Shown: piece after piece, positions 11,270-23,015 of the stretch
Numbering within the stretch: position 1 is the first letter of the stretch
Layout: each line of letters starts with the position of its first letter
Source: Tubiluchus corallicola
Lineage: Eukaryota > Priapulida > Priapulimorpha > Priapulimorphida > Tubiluchidae
Assembly: GCA_030141605.1 (NCBI GenBank)
Contig: JAQGDQ010000305.1
Span: 62,001 to 126,000, forward strand
Reading direction: 5' to 3'
Length of the DNA: 64,000 nt
Position numbers and translations under genes: made by a program
The notes under the pieces: generated by a model
What the model was told of the DNA's origin: nothing
Databases searched by the model: none
What the model saw: the letters and a program-made list of their open reading frames with translations, nothing else

Positions 11270-12880
11270 GTAGCTTCACACACACTAAACTTACCCGAGA
11301 GAACTCACACAATTCACACTAAGATAGGGGATATGTTTAGAACAAAGTCGTGGACATACAACGTTTTCTGCGTCATATGTACGCCTTCTGTATGAAACAT
11401 ACTTGAATTATCGAGATAACGTACATAGGTAATTTGTCATCAAAATATGGACGATGTGCTTAGCACATTAATACTTAAATACAACGCGCATTGTGTAATT
11501 ATGTGCGATTCCGCTGTAACTCACACAGAAATTACTCGAGATAGCATGCATATTTGTCACCTATATTTGGGATTAGAACAGTAATGTTAAGTACAATGAG
11601 CATTGTATCACAAGTGCGAATTCTACGTGAACGCATACTTGAATTATTCGTGATAGTGTACATACGTAATTTGTCATTAATATATAGACGATAATATATA
11701 TAGAACATTAACCTTAAATAATGCGTGCAATGTCTCGCATGTGTGAAACCACCATAGCATATTGGTGAATTATTCGAGACAATAGATATTATTCGTTACT
11801 AATATATCAACGACTTTCTTTTAATATTAGTCCTAAATTAGTGTGCAGTGTGCCGTATGTGTGTACAAAAACATACATGAACTACTCGAGACAGCGTACA
11901 TAATTTATCATCTACGTATGTGCTTGGAATATTAATCTTAAAGGCAATGTACATTCTGTCAAGTGTGTGTACATAAAACACACTTGAACTACGCGAGACA
12001 GCATACATAATTTATCATGTACGTATGTGCTTGGAACATTAATCTTAAATACAATGCACATTCTGTCATGAGTGTGTACATAAAACATACTTGAACTATG
12101 CGAGACAGCATACATAATTTGTCATCTACGTATGGGCTTAGAACATTAATCTTAAATGCAATGTACATTGTGTCACGTGTGTGTACATAAAACATACTTG
12201 AACTAGGCTAGACAGCGTACATAATTTGTTATGTACGTATGTGCTTGGAACATTAATCTTAAATGCAATGCACATTGTGTCATATGTGTGTACATAAAAC
12301 ATACTTGAACTATGCGAGACAGCATACATGATTTGTCATCTACGTATGGGCTTAGAACATTAATCTTAAACGCAATGTACATTGTGTCATGTGTGTGTAC
12401 ATAAAATATACTTGAACTATGCGAGACAGCATACATAATTTGTCATCTACGTATGGGCTTAGAACATTAATCTTAAACGCAATGTACATTGTGTCATGTG
12501 TGTGTACATAAAACATACTTGAACTATACGAGACGGCATACATAATTTGTCATCTACGTATGGGCTTAGAACATTAATCTTAAATGCAATGTACATTGTG
12601 TCATGTGTGTGTACATAAAACATACTTGAACTATGCGAGACAGCATACATAATTTGTCATCTATGTATGGACTTAGAACATTAATCTTAAACCAATGTAC
12701 ATGGTGTCGTGTGTGTGTACATAAAACATACTTGAACTATGCGAGACAGCATACATAATTTGTCATCTACGTATGGGCTTAGAACATTAATCTTAAACCA
12801 ATGTACATGGTGTCATATGTGCAGTTCCAAAATAACACGTACTTGAATTGCTCGAGATAGAGTACATAATTTGCTAATTT
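11270..12880. repeat. 107-bp satellite array
   Basis: Copies of ACTTGAACTATGCGAGACAG recur at about 11983, 12090, 12197, 12304, 12411, 12518, 12625 and 12731, a strict 106-107 bp period, with diverged units before (from about 11.3 kb) and after (12840). The central copies are nearly identical and the edges are degenerate, as expected of an array homogenised in the middle. The serial 60-70 aa minus-strand ORFs are a by-product of the period. Confidence 0.9.
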
Positions 12881-12885
12881 GATGA

Positions 12886-13268
12886 CCGGTAATAAACGCA
12901 CAGGAAAAAAGCCTCGGGAAAAAATCACAATTTTGGCTAGGAAAAAAGTCACAGGAAAAAAGTCATAATTTTGATTACCAAAGAAAGTCAGGTAATTAAA
13001 TAAAATTATTCAACTCAGTCACAATTTATTTAAGTACCATAAAAATTAAAGTAACAAAACAGAAAATATTTTAACTTACAATACATGACTTGTACATATT
13101 GAAGTTGACACTATTTATATATGATGGCATTGCGTGTATGTTAAAAAAAATCACGTTTCGTTCAATATCTTAGGGTTAGGGTTCACGGTTAGCGTTATTT
13201 CTTTTTTTCTTGTGAGTTTTTTCCTGTGACTTTTTTGTGACTTTCTTCTTGAGACTTTTTTACCTGAA
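12886..13268. mobile_element. Foldback element inserted in the satellite
   Basis: The left arm (12886-12970) repeats AGGAAAAAAGTCACAGG-like words; the right arm (about 13196-13266) carries the same words inverted (TTTTTTCCTGTGACTTTTTT). The 107-bp satellite resumes beyond it (one unit at about 13275-13410, with GTGAATTACTTGAGACAGCG). Flanking ATAATTTGCTAATTTG and ATAATTTGTTGCTAATATG may be a duplicated target or neighbouring satellite. The centre is non-coding; AGGGTTAGGGTT occurs at about 13172. Confidence 0.65.
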
Positions 13269-13274
13269 TTCTAT

Positions 13275-13410
13275 AATTTGTTGCTAATATGTGAATTATA
13301 TTCTTAGATTACTAGCTTTTAGTATAGTGTGCACTGTCTCACTTGTGCGCTTCTTACACAATACGTACGTGAATTACTTGAGACAGCGCGAAACTTGTTA
13401 GCTGGGGTGA
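13275..13410. repeat. Outlying satellite unit
   Basis: A diverged 107-bp-family monomer with AGTGTGCACTGTCTCACTTG and ACGTGAATTACTTGAGACAG, separated from the main array by the foldback insertion. Confidence 0.6.
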
Positions 13411-14370
13411 CATAACCAATACTGGCGGCCATTATGTCAATTATGAATCCGGCTGGAGGTTTTATTTTCCCATTACCATTGATTCTGTGTAGTGTAAGGT
13501 TTGATGAAGCCATAGAGTGAAGCCAACGTGCTGCTAGAATGATAAATATTTGGCGACGCAGTCAGAAACAGGAAACAGGATTATTTCTTGAAAAGCTTTA
13601 CTAAACGCTGATCAATTATGACAATTACGGGCGATTGGAAACTGGTCAGTGATGTAAGGCTGATACTAAGTAATAAGTTTTAGATAATTACAAAGGATTA
13701 ATCCCTAATGTTAAAAAAATCAAGAATTAAAAAATGAATAATAACGAGATAAAAAATAAATCGGCGTTTCGAACATCAATGTAACAATACAAAAGTACAA
13801 GAAAACACGTAACATCGCTAGCACTAGCTTTTTTGAATTTAGCGTTGATAACACATTCACTAATTAAGTAAGGAAAAATTACAAGAGAAAGTACACACGG
13901 CACTAAAAAAAACGAAAAATCTACGACATAACAAAAACTCGAGCGAAAAAATACAATGAGTACAAAACACTCATAAATAACCCAGCAGCAGGCAAAACCA
14001 GAATGGCTGCCGTTTGAACAAAAGTCCTTTCGCTTCATTATTGTGAGGTTTTTTATAAATCAACTTGTAGGTAAATTTGTGCTACTGAACAATAATGTAA
14101 ACCTTATTTTCATTATAAATGTTACGAAAAAGATTGTCTGAATGAATATGGGGATAAATGTGCCACTGGTTACTATGTAAATTTTAAGCTATGTTTAGCC
14201 GTAACAGGTTCAGCCTGGTCACGGATAGATCAGATTAGTTTATTTCAGCATACAAAAAACATAAAAAATATTACATCGCACTACAATAAAATAATACAAT
14301 AAAAGCTACACTGAAATACCACTATATACAATACACTTAATAAATAAACATTCATAGCTACGATATGCGG

Positions 14371-14856
14371 GTGGGGTAAAGATAACAAACAATCTAGAAC
14401 AAATTGCAATAGAATAGTTCTCTTCAGATTCTGTTAGAATGTGGTCTCAAGTGCCCCCACAAAAAATCGGCTTTGGTAATTTGATAATACAAAAAATCAA
14501 TTTCAGTGACCCATTTTGAAAAACAATGAAGCAGGGATGTTCTTAATTACGTCATAATAGTATTTGACGTCATCATGACGTCATAGATTTAAAACGACAA
14601 AATTTTTTGAGTCCTCTGGTGCATTTTCCTGTCGGTCAATAATACACATTTTTCATCTAGGTGCGATGGTTTAGGATATATACCTGATTTTTGGCCACAG
14701 CAGGTGCCACATTGAATTTATGCATATATCTCAAAAGTACAAAAGCCGATTTTTTCTTGTGAGGTACCTGAAACCATCTTCTAACAAAATGTGAAGAGAA
14801 AAACTCCATTGCAATTTGTTCTAGGTACCCCTTACTTGAGGCTATCTTTACCCACT
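14371..14856. mobile_element. MITE with arms of about 120 bp
   Basis: The left arm 14371-14500 and right arm about 14735-14856 are inverted copies. They share GTGGG(G)TAAAGATA at the tips, then CTAGAACAAATTGCAAT, TTCTCTTCA, CTGTTAGAA-like words and CACAA(G)AAAAAATCGGCTTT. The centre has no ORF but contains two CRE octamers TGACGTCA (14565-14572, 14576-14583). The family was not identified; no clear target duplication was found. Confidence 0.7.
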
Positions 14857-15094
14857 TACATTCGACGATTATTATTTACAAACAGTCTATCGTTCCACAT
14901 CTTAAAATAACCAGATTGTATGATTCGTATAGAATTGACAACAGTTATTAGATGTTAGCAGGATATACGCAAGAGGGTTAAAATTTTAATACACGTAATT
15001 ACTCAAATGTCAACATCATACTGGACTTTAATAAAAAGAATGATAGCAATTTATTTATTCCATAGTTTTATATTTGGTCGGTTATATTTTTCAG

Positions 15095-15227
15095 ATTCCA
15101 TAAGAAAACGCCAGTTTACGTGGAGGGAGAAAAAGAATCGCCAACAGCCATGCCAGAACCAGGAGATCCAGAGATGAGGACAGAGCTGGAAGATTTGCAG
15201 ATGAAGATGAACTCTGCTACAGACGAG
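15095..15227 (+). CDS. SNAP25: SNAP25 first coding exon (start codon at 15150)
   Basis: A pyrimidine-rich acceptor (TTATATTTTTCAG) ends at 15094 and the donor GTAAGA follows 15227. The ATG at 15150-15152 opens 26 codons beginning [17 protein letters not shown] and ending SATDE, equivalent to the short acidic N-terminus and the start of helix 1 in the family. The 55 nt upstream of the ATG are presumed 5'UTR, so at least one non-coding exon must lie further upstream. They are also open in the same frame with no stop, so a longer N-terminus joined from an upstream exon cannot be excluded, but family length favours 15150. The exon ends in phase 0. Confidence 0.95.
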
Positions 15228-18200
15228 GTAAGAGAATAGTCATGTAGGTAACAAGGTAATGTGAGCAATGGACTCCATGATTTGTCATTCTATTGTTTAA
15301 CCATGGCTTATTCCATCACTCTGCCCATATTCATTCTTTCCTTCTTCATCTCAGCTTCTCTCTTTCTCTCTCTCTCTTTCTTTCTCTCTCTTCCTCTCTC
15401 TTTCTCTCTCTGTCTCCCTCAGCCTTCTTTTTTGTTCCCTTCTATCACCTCTTTGTCTGATTTCTCTCTGTAAGCATGTATCTCTCTTTTTTCTTCTCTG
15501 TCTTTATTTCTCTGCCTTGTTCGTTCTGTTTCTATCTTTTTTCCTGTTTCTCAGTGTTTCACTTGTAGTCATTGTTATAATGCACGTTCTATAAGCTCAA
15601 AGCGGTCTATAACATCTCCATGCGCTAGATATTTTGCTACCTTCGTGATTCTTGTGCTAGAATTAATAATTGCTGCTAAATATGTCTCGGATTTTGGCGT
15701 AATATGTTGGGAATGTGAATATGGTCTGTATAGCAAGATCACTAAATTGTCTACTAACAACATTAATTAACAATGAACAATATTGTCTTATAATTTATAA
15801 TTTGTTAGGTGAAAATAGCTACAAAAGTATACAGTTATTAATTACAAAGTACCTGCCAAAACAAATATAAGTACAAGATGATACGTAGCAGGTTACAAAA
15901 CAAAAAACATCAAACTCTGATGTATATCATTAACTCAACTTCACATACACGTACAACGCACTAAAATTGATAACAAAGTTAATGAAATTATACACCTGAA
16001 AAAATATAAGCAATGCATTGTTTACATCTGGTGTAAGTGTTGTGAGAGTTCTATTATATAGCTACAGGTAATTCGAGAACACATTCGATTCCTGTCTGTC
16101 TTTATTCTAATACTCATTTGTATGTATTTTCTTTTTGCGATTTATCCTCATGTGTGTTTGTTATGTATTATAGTGAATTGTGTTAATGCTGAAGTCGTTG
16201 ATGATGGTAAAGCTTTCAAATCAAATCTCTCTCTTTCTTCCTTCCTCGCTCTCTTGCTTTTAACGTACTTGTCTGCACAAACTCTGAGGTTATACACTTT
16301 CTGTAGGAAATTTTCTCCTTTCTTGGTCTAATGCCACTGTTGCACCTCACACAGTGTCAGTAAGAATCGTACAACTCTGAGCAAAGCACGTATTTACATT
16401 CGTGATTTTCGTGTTAGCCAAGCTGGCCATTTGAACATTTTGCAAAATTTCGGATTTGAAAAGGAACGCTCGATTCTACACAAGCTTGCTGTCCGTTCAA
16501 CAAAAATCAATGGCAATAATTTTTACTCGTGCTGTAGCATGCAATCATGCATTCTGACAATAATCGCATTGTTCCTTGTTAATTTTGCCTTTTATATGCT
16601 ATAGTATGAATCGTTTCAAATTGCTGTTATAGTCAATATTATCACCTTGAATGCTATGCGTTATTCTTGCTCATTTTGTGTGGTACTATCATACCAGCCA
16701 ACCTTTTAGCTGATCAATCTCTGACTTTTCGTTATTAATTGAACAAAAATGTCTCATATGACATTAACTGTTATAACGTAGACGCAAAGGAAACAAAACC
16801 AGCAATAAAGTCATTAAAAAAAACTTAACCCAATATCAAACTGAAGGTAAAAAACCCACTCTTTAAAATATTGAAAGGAAACATACTATTTTTAAAGAAT
16901 GACTTGTGTCATAGAATTATTAACACACAAACACAATTTCACGTTCGCGCCACTAGTTCTTCGCTGTTACATGCATTTCGCCATTCGCTAGTTAGACAGG
17001 CACTAGCGCCTGCATTTGCTGTACCTCTCAGTTCAGCTGTGTTAGTTTGTGACGAACTACACACGTTCTACAGTTCATATTAATGTAATTAAAACTAATT
17101 AAGTGAAAGTTAGTTACCACAACTTCATCAGTGTCTCAGTTATTTTGCTTACTTTACTTTACTGTTTGAATTTCGATGTAGTTAATAAATTCAAAATTAC
17201 TTACAGAAAGCTGCAAAAAGCCTACTTGAGGTATGATCTAACGATCTTAGCTATACTAGATTAAGCCTAAGGCACTAGGATTTGGGTTTGAGGAGGAGAA
17301 ATTTATGGTTAAAGAGGGGGCCAGAGCAATGCACTGTACACTGTACAGGCGGCTTATTGTACTAGGCCTAAAAGTGCTAGGCCAAGTTCATGTGACGCTT
17401 TCTTTCTCTTTCGTTTTAATGTCGTAGCATTTCGTTATGTACAGAAACTTTTAGATGAATTGAAATCCTGGGCAATAACTACAGGCTAGACGTTTCGTAT
17501 ACAGAAGAACTTCTTATTCCTTCCACTACAACACGGCTCTTGTTGTATAACTCACATGATGTTTTGTTGCCATTGCAGCAAGACGCTTGTTATATAACGC
17601 ACATTATGTTGTGTACCCTCTTTACTATGCGCTCCGCGCATAGAGTAAAGCATGGCTTCACCATTGGGATTTACGAAAGATTAATTTGTTTGTCGTCTGG
17701 TGCTGAAACCACTCCACGTAATCCTGCAGTCGGCAGTCGACACGTCAAGAAATAAGAAAATTATTGATCGAGAGCGAAAGTTTTCGATTGGTTTCGAGCT
17801 CATTGAGATCGAATCAAATTGTGCTGCAGATGTTTTAAGAGTTAGAAAAGGAAAAAATGTTTTTGCATTGACAATGACAGAGAAAATTTTCATAAATTTC
17901 TATGAGCATGGTTATTGGCTAATACGGCGTGGTGACGATGACGATGATAGTAGCGGCGAGAGCAACTACTTACGATTTTTTAAGCGATGGCAAAAAAAAC
18001 TCCCTCTCCCCAGATTTTTATAGTCAGTCGCTCAGCACGAAAACCCCCGAGAGCTTTTGCTACATCACACAATGCCACATATTTTGGGTGCCTTTTATGC
18101 GCGGTAATGATTTAGCGCCTTCTACATTTCCCTGATACTTCTTTAAAATGCTTTTAATAATATGAGTCAGACACAAAGAAACATGCTTCATTTTTAAGAC

Positions 18201-21200
18201 GACGCCTTCGACCCAAGATATTACTATTAGTATTTATTTTATTTCAGATGTTTAAAGTCCAAAAAAAACCTAAGTTAAAAACGCACAAAGTTAGTTTCTA
18301 TAGTCTCTATTTAGTTTACACTATCACAGAAATACTAAGATAATGTGACTAAATTTGTGACCTTTTGCTTCTTTCTGTAAAGGTTATCAGTCAGCAAAAT
18401 GACAACTCACTGTCACACTGCCATTTGAAGTTTGTCTTTCTGTGAGGATTTTTCGGTGATATTTGATTTTATTTGTAGCTCACATTACTCGCATCGAAAG
18501 TGGTGCAGACAAGCAATCGACATAGAATTTGCGGGGACTAACTGCAATGTTGTATTTACTTTTTTTAATACAGATTTTGTTTATCCTTGAATTCTACTAG
18601 CCCAATATCTCTACAGACAGACTTAATGAGCACTTGATCAAAACTGTTTTCTAGAATCAGAATTCGTGCTTACGATGATTTTTTATAGCGACTTTATCGT
18701 TGAGACTGCAATATGCCCACTAAGTACCACTTATCCAAGTCTAACGACAGATTTACTTCAAAGATAAAAGTAGTGCAAATTCAAACGCAGCTATTTCTTT
18801 TTCTTCTTGTATTATCGTAATTGCTGTCCTGTCGATGACACAACTAGAGATAGTAATCGTGTTTTAATTACCAAAAGCACCTATGAAACATCAATAATTA
18901 ACTACATGGCATCAATACTCTAACCGCAGCTTAATTGTAATTACCTGAAGCTAGAAAAGTCGAACTCTCTTGATGCTAATCAATCTTCCAAGTTGTTGAC
19001 TTCCAGTGATGCTTAGTAGCTGAGTCTGAGCAACGTTTATTAGGCCCGTAGATGCTTATTATTTGGTTAAACTAATGTCGAAATAATTGTACAAGAAATT
19101 CTTTATTTTTCTAAAACAATTTTTGTATTCCTGAGAAAATAAAGAATTTTTTAAGACTTGACGAACATTTTGACTTCTTTTACGGTTATGACCATGGCAA
19201 GTCTCAGAAGAGTACTATCTCATTTTTAAGCTAATTGCATAGCTCTTTTTAATTGGTGCAGCTGCAGGTGCTATTCGCTGTCAGGAATAAAATATGTTAA
19301 AAAATTCAGTTTTCTATGACCGGATCCGCTTTGTCTTTCTTGTTACTCTAACTCGATGCTGCCATCTGTTGGTTGGTATTTTAAGCAACTGAAATAATAT
19401 GATTAACCCGTTTATTAAATAGGTCAAAACAATCAAGTACACGCGTTTAATTAGAAAATGAACGTATAATGTGGTGATAATTTATATGCCAAATTGATCA
19501 CTTTATTTTGTTTGGTAAAATAAACTCACTCGCCGCGGATGACTTTCGGATTAGTTTTGTCAGTTCGGCGTTATAGTGTGTGTTTTGAGCAATAGATGGC
19601 GGCAGCTGCTCGATTGAGGGTTAATGTAGAAGAACCCGTCATGGAAGCCATTTAGTGAAAACCATTTCAGGTCTGCAAGATGGCGCTTTAAACTGTGTTT
19701 TGGCTGTGTAAATAAAAGCTTATATAACAACTAATGAAATTATGAAATTCCCATTGACCATCGAGATGCTAAGTTTTACTGTTAAATAGTACACCTTACC
19801 AAATATATATACATTTGATAAATGCAACGAACAAGTCGTCTGGATGATAATTATTTAATAATATTTAATGGGACAGGACCAACAGGGATTAAGTAATTCC
19901 GGTAATGGGAAAAGAAAGAATGTAATCACTGTTTTACATATCCCGTCTTTTAATCCATTTGAATGCCGAATTTAATAGAAATAGACTGCTTGTGGGTGTT
20001 TGGACTATAGTTAATATGAAAATGAGATCAGCTTCAATGGCTGTTCATTGGTCAGCGAAAACTTTGTATAGTAGACATTTGAACAGTGAAGTTACTTCCC
20101 TGCTTCAAGGAGTACTTTCGGGGATAACACTTGAAAATTTCGGAGTATTACTTCTCTACCATTTCTTCGTGAAATTGAATGCGGTGTCAACGCGGGGGTA
20201 TATGCGCTTGGTATGCGGTGTCAACGCGGGGGTGTATGTGGCTTGGTATGCGGTGTTAATGCAGTAGTTTACGCATTAACTACTGCATTTACTACGCCCT
20301 TGGCATGCATTCGTTGACATTGCTTGGTATGCGATGTCAACGAATGCATGCCAAGGGCGTAACGAAGCTAGTAACTACATAAACATTAGAGCATTTTCAT
20401 AGTATGCTAATATTCATACCCGCATCGAGGGACAGGTGCAACTGGCACGGTACGGCTAAGGTGTCTTTTACACTGAGCTAAGAAACTGCAGTCTGACGGG
20501 TAACTGTTATAATAATACAAGGAGTATTCATGGTTTAAAGTGTTTAGGCATTTAATTAAAATATAACGATAAACGTCCGTGAGAGAAGTTTTTTCAAGAA
20601 AATTTTCCTTTATAAATTATTAAGATAGGTAATAAAATATTTTAGTTGGCGCAGTTTGTCAGATATGAAGAATTGTGCCGTATTTACCGTAGATAATAAA
20701 TAAACTTCGGCGTTCTCGTCAAAGCTAGATAGCTTTTAGTTTCTCTGAAGTTAGAATTGAAAATAAAAATAAAAATCCGCAGTGTCCAAATGACCAATAT
20801 AACTGAATTATCTTGTGTCCAAACTGCCCATGTGTCCTGAAGAATCAGCGTTGAAATTTCTTACTTGCTCAAGTCAGCCAGGTGTCCAAATTGGCTGAAG
20901 GTCAAAGGACCACCAGTCAAAGGATAACAGTTTCAAGGCCTGCCAAACAAAGGACCACTCGTCATGGGACTATCACGGACAAGGTACCACCAATAAAAAC
21001 ACCATCAGATAAAGGACCACTGCTCAAAGATTCAGCTGAAAAGACAAAGGACCACGTTAAAAATTAGCAGACCAGGCAAGTGTCAACCAAAGAATCAAGT
21101 GAGATAGCTTGTGATTTGTGTAAAGATAGTTATCGCTGTTATTTGCAGAGCTAAACTGTAAAGTTTTACATTTTTATTTTTAGTACCTTCTACACGATAG

Positions 21201-22951
21201 GCCAAAATACTATTTTTATGCATTAAATAATTCGATGGTGCTATAGACTAAAAAAATAAAATTTATATATTTAAAAACTTCTAAAGCGTAAAAAATAGTT
21301 TGACCTTATTGTGTTTAACAAAACAGTTTGGAAATAGTATATTGATGTGTAATTCATAACGTCTGATTTCAATTTTATTACAAATTTATTTTGAATAAAA
21401 ATTCATTACAAAAATTTTCATTTGTTTATTTATTTCTTTTTGAACAAATAAGTAAATAAATAATATTCAATACAAAAATTTTCATTTGTTAGGATCTATC
21501 TTTGCAGCAAGCATATCTATAACAGAGTTTTCTACCTTGCAGTCTATCTGTTCCCTAACAATTTCATGGTTGAAATGAGAATGACGTGATCCATGAGAAA
21601 TTGTCAGACACATTTTATTAAATAAAATATTAATGGCAAGTTAAAGCAAAAATCACACTACAGCTGCTGTCAGCACATCCACTGGTTATTTTTTGACCGG
21701 TGGTCCTTAGTTTACCCCCTGACATTTAGTTCTTTTACCACATTTAAAGTGCTAAAGGTGGTACTTTGACTGGTGGTTCCTTGTCCGTCATGTCCCTTGA
21801 TCGGTAGACTTTTGCTTGGTGGTTTTTTGACCTGTGGTCCTTTGACCATCCTTTGACCGTCCTTTGACCGTCAAAATTAACTATGTATTGAAAACAGTAA
21901 GTCCACAAATAGTGTCCAAATGTTCTGTGAAAAAACGTCTTGTGTTCAAATGTTTGTGTTAAAGCATCTGCACACCACTACCCAAATATCCATTCCCAAT
22001 TATAATCTGCCGCACAAATGTTATCCATCCGAATCATCACTGGCCAGTTCCTTGTCGAAGTGTCCTGTTTTTTGCGAAATGAAAAAAAACTTTCCTACTT
22101 AAACGTGACGCTATCTATTCACTTAATGCAAAGCATAAAATTGTGAAGCTGTTATTAAGATTTGGAAAGCAGATACGTTTTATATGCAAATTTTAATGTG
22201 ACTATTTGCAGTTAAAGATTCGCATGTTATCCAGGAAAGATGACAACATTATGCAACGCAGTTACCAGTAGCAAAATGCTGCATAGCTGCGCTGTTTTAT
22301 TTGCTCATTTTGTAAATTTTTCAGTAAGCGTAGACAGTTTAACCAAGAGGAAAGTTTTCCTTGTATGAAAACCGACGCTTCAGTACACGGTCGCCCAAAA
22401 AATCGATGTTTAGTCTCACTGTGCGAAGCTTCAGAATCTAATAAAATGATTAGAGAACATGCTGGAGGACGTTATAATGCATTGCAGGGAAGTTTGCGCG
22501 ACTCGTGGGATTCTAGTCTATTTCACTAAACTATGGAGACCATGATTTTATATAACAAAATTTCATTAGCTGGTCGTGGGTTTAAGTAGAAATGACAATA
22601 AAGATGGCTAAGCAGTTAAATGGTTTAGTTTAACCTGAGAGGCACTGTATCGTCTCTAGTTACTGCCAGTTAACAGTCCGTAAATGCTCTTGTATTTTGC
22701 ATTTTTAAAACATTTCAGCTATTTACATTTCTACATTCTTTTCGGCAACGTCTAACGAAAAATAAATACTTTAGTTGAAACGAGGATGACAGACTTTTCG
22801 ATATGTACATTTCGTTTTAGATCTTCTTTTGTAAATAATAATAACTTTCATTTTTGCTTAGAGAAAAGGATAATTCGAAAGGAAGAGAGAAAGATAAAGA
22901 GAGAGAGAGAGGGGGGGAAGAGAGAGAGAGAGAGGAAAGAGAGAGAGAGAG

Positions 22952-23015
<64 letters not shown>

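Noticed and set aside
11912-12650. Row of 60-77 aa minus-strand ORFs with almost the same sequence (CFMYTH...)
   Set aside because: They follow the 107-bp satellite period exactly, overlap each other, and shift frame from unit to unit; not a repeat protein gene. Spacing is also wrong for a CRISPR array (no spacers).
13171-13184. Telomere-like TTAGGGTTAGGGTT
   Set aside because: Only about two units, internal to the foldback element; no interstitial telomere array.
17618-17652. Hairpin around TATGCGCTCCGCGCATA
   Set aside because: Short stem of about 8-10 bp, frequent by chance; no other support.
17700-18023. 107-codon + strand ORF with an acidic run ([10 protein letters not shown])
   Set aside because: The acidic run comes from a GATGAC repeat; no domain recognised, no splice context.
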